Below are positions 15,338 through 16,324 of a DNA stretch of 16,324 bases, piece after piece. Within the stretch, counting starts at the first letter, position 1, and the number at the start of each line of letters is the position of its first letter. Position numbers and translations under genes: made by a program. A model generated the notes under the pieces. The model did no database searches. It was not told the origin of the DNA and saw nothing but the letters and a program-made list of their open reading frames with translations. Source of the DNA: JABAYQ01 sp018608925 (GTDB taxonomy: Bacteria > Bacteroidota > Bacteroidia > Flavobacteriales > UBA7312); assembly GCA_037625715.1 (NCBI GenBank), contig JASJHQ010000030.1, positions 1 through 16,324 on the forward strand. Direction: 5' to 3'.

Positions 15338-16308
15338 GAATAATAACAATCTTATTAGCTTCATGCTTCTGTTTGAGTACCAGTGCACAGCTGGTACTCA
15401 ACGGGAGCTTTGAGCAAAATTATTATAATGATTATGGCCAATGTGTAATTAGTGTAAATGAATTCGAATTTGATAATAAAATAAGTGAATGCTTTTTAAC
15501 TTATAGCTCTGATACATATAGCATAGTTTCAGTAATTGCTAATGATTGCCAGGTAGAAAGCTATGGCTCCTTTGGGGCAAATGCCCAAGATGGCAACTGG
15601 TGTATTGCTCCTTTTGGGGTGTTTTTTCCAGCGGAATATGTAGAATCTTTTAAACAGAAAACTGGCTTTACCCTAAAACTTAGCGATAGTTTAAAAATAG
15701 GAAGAGATTATGAGCTAAGCTATTACGTAAGAGCATGGCCAAAATTTGATGCTACATCACAGATATACGATAATTTTACAAATGAAGATTATATTACGGG
15801 TGAAGACATCCCTATTGAAAGTTGCGCTATTGAAGTCGGCTTCACTCATAATAGCCAAGAATATGGCACCAGCTACCATACTAGTATTATTCCTGTTTTA
15901 GGAGATAGCAGTTGGCACCTACAAAGTTTTGTGTTTAGTGCAACCCAAGAGTTTAATTACCTATGTGTTAGAACCGTTATTCCTAGTTCAAACAATCTCC
16001 GTAGATACGATGTGTTAGTAGATAATTTTGAGCTTAGTCTGCTTAGCTCTATAACAGATAAAAACTTAGGAAAAAGCTATATCTACCCCAACCCTACTAC
16101 TGGCCTACTAAACATAGAAGCCCAAGATTTTGCTACTAAAGTAGTCGTTACCGATGTGTTGGGTAAAGTACAGTACCAAGCAACTATTGTGCCTGCTAGC
16201 ACCAATACTTTGCACCTACAAGAACTAAGCTTAGGAACTTATTTCTTGCAATTAGTAGATGAGCAAGGAAACCTATTGTTTAACGATAAATTCCTCAAAG
16301 TGAAATGA
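15334..16308 (+). CDS. T9SS cargo protein with N-terminal NGSFE carbohydrate-binding-like domain
   Basis: A 324-aa secreted protein. Signal peptide MRIITILLASCFCLSTSAQ (1-19) leads into LVLNGSFEQN, the typical opening of a beta-sandwich domain found in many Bacteroidota surface proteins. The domain spans about 20-236 and closes with RRYDVLVDNFELSLL, the usual last strand (VDNF) of CBM-like folds. A T9SS type A sorting domain follows from about 248: YIYPNPTTGLLNIEAQ, VTDVLGKVQYQA and GTYFLQLVDEQGN. The protein should be translocated by T9SS and attached to or released from the surface. A ligand is not predictable. The ATG overlaps the stop of the preceding module (15334-15337), so the two are translationally coupled. 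The passenger part is visibly more AT-rich than the sorting domain. Confidence 0.85.
   Translation: MRIITILLASCFCLSTSAQLVLNGSFEQNYYNDYGQCVISVNEFEFDNKISECFLTYSSDTYSIVSVIANDCQVESYGSFGANAQDGNWCIAPFGVFFPAEYVESFKQKTGFTLKLSDSLKIGRDYELSYYVRAWPKFDATSQIYDNFTNEDYITGEDIPIESCAIEVGFTHNSQEYGTSYHTSIIPVLGDSSWHLQSFVFSATQEFNYLCVRTVIPSSNNLRRYDVLVDNFELSLLSSITDKNLGKSYIYPNPTTGLLNIEAQDFATKVVVTDVLGKVQYQATIVPASTNTLHLQELSLGTYFLQLVDEQGNLLFNDKFLKVK
15373..15401 (+). repeat. Perfect 11-bp hairpin within signal-peptide codons
   Basis: TTGAGTACCAG (15373-15383) and CTGGTACTCAA (15391-15401) are exact reverse complements with a 7-base loop, TGCACAG. The hairpin covers codons 14-23 of the last gene, across the signal-peptide cleavage site. 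It is the longest perfect short-loop hairpin I noticed in the window and there is no U-run after it, so it is not a standard terminator. Confidence 0.85.
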
Positions 16309-16324
16309 GAAAATTATAAAAAAC

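Overview
The window looks like chromosomal DNA from a member of the Bacteroidota, probably Flavobacteriales. The evidence is the low GC content, two extracellular proteins ending in type IX secretion (T9SS) type A sorting domains (YPNPT...G...), Bacteroidota-style TAnnTTTG -7 boxes without clear Shine-Dalgarno sites, and the gene set (cytochrome-B-like membrane protein with hflX; paired COG1228 amidohydrolases). Genus and species cannot be told from the sequence.

Layout: (1) 1-1118, plus strand: the probable last codons of an unknown gene, a metal-dependent cyclase/kynurenine-formamidase-like hydrolase and a MmcQ/YjbR protein, packed head to tail. (2) 4511-1119, minus strand: a small four-helix membrane protein, the ribosome-associated GTPase HflX and a secreted repeat protein with a self-cleaving S74 chaperone domain. 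It converges on region 1 with no spacer, and an AT-rich hairpin spans the two stop codons. (3) 4598-8908, plus strand: two exported amidohydrolase-family proteins, 1007 and 424 aa, which together carry three amidohydrolase-like units. Only the middle unit keeps the metal ligands. (4) 9873-8905, minus strand: tryptophanyl-tRNA synthetase; its stop codon overlaps the preceding convergent stop. (5) 9953-11510, plus strand: a lysophosphatidate-acyltransferase-like protein, GatC and a membrane-anchored SRPBCC protein in a compact operon. (6) 11691-16308, plus strand: a cell-surface locus with a beta-helix protein whose reading frame is broken at a seven-C tract just before its secretion module, followed by a second T9SS cargo protein that overlaps it by four bases.

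The most interesting point is the C7 tract at 14520-14526. Upstream is an exported beta-helix protein with no sorting signal; downstream, in the -1 frame, are a Gly/Val linker, a helical region and a complete T9SS sorting domain with no signal peptide of its own. One extra C or a -1 slip would join them into a 1215-aa T9SS cargo. This could be a sequencing error, a pseudogene, a phase-variation switch or programmed slippage, and the sequence alone cannot decide. Other points are the degenerate amidohydrolase units, the 17-residue repeat/S74 protein, and a perfect 11-bp hairpin inside the signal-peptide codons of the last gene. I found no CRISPR array, insertion sequence, tRNA, rRNA or recognisable defence system.
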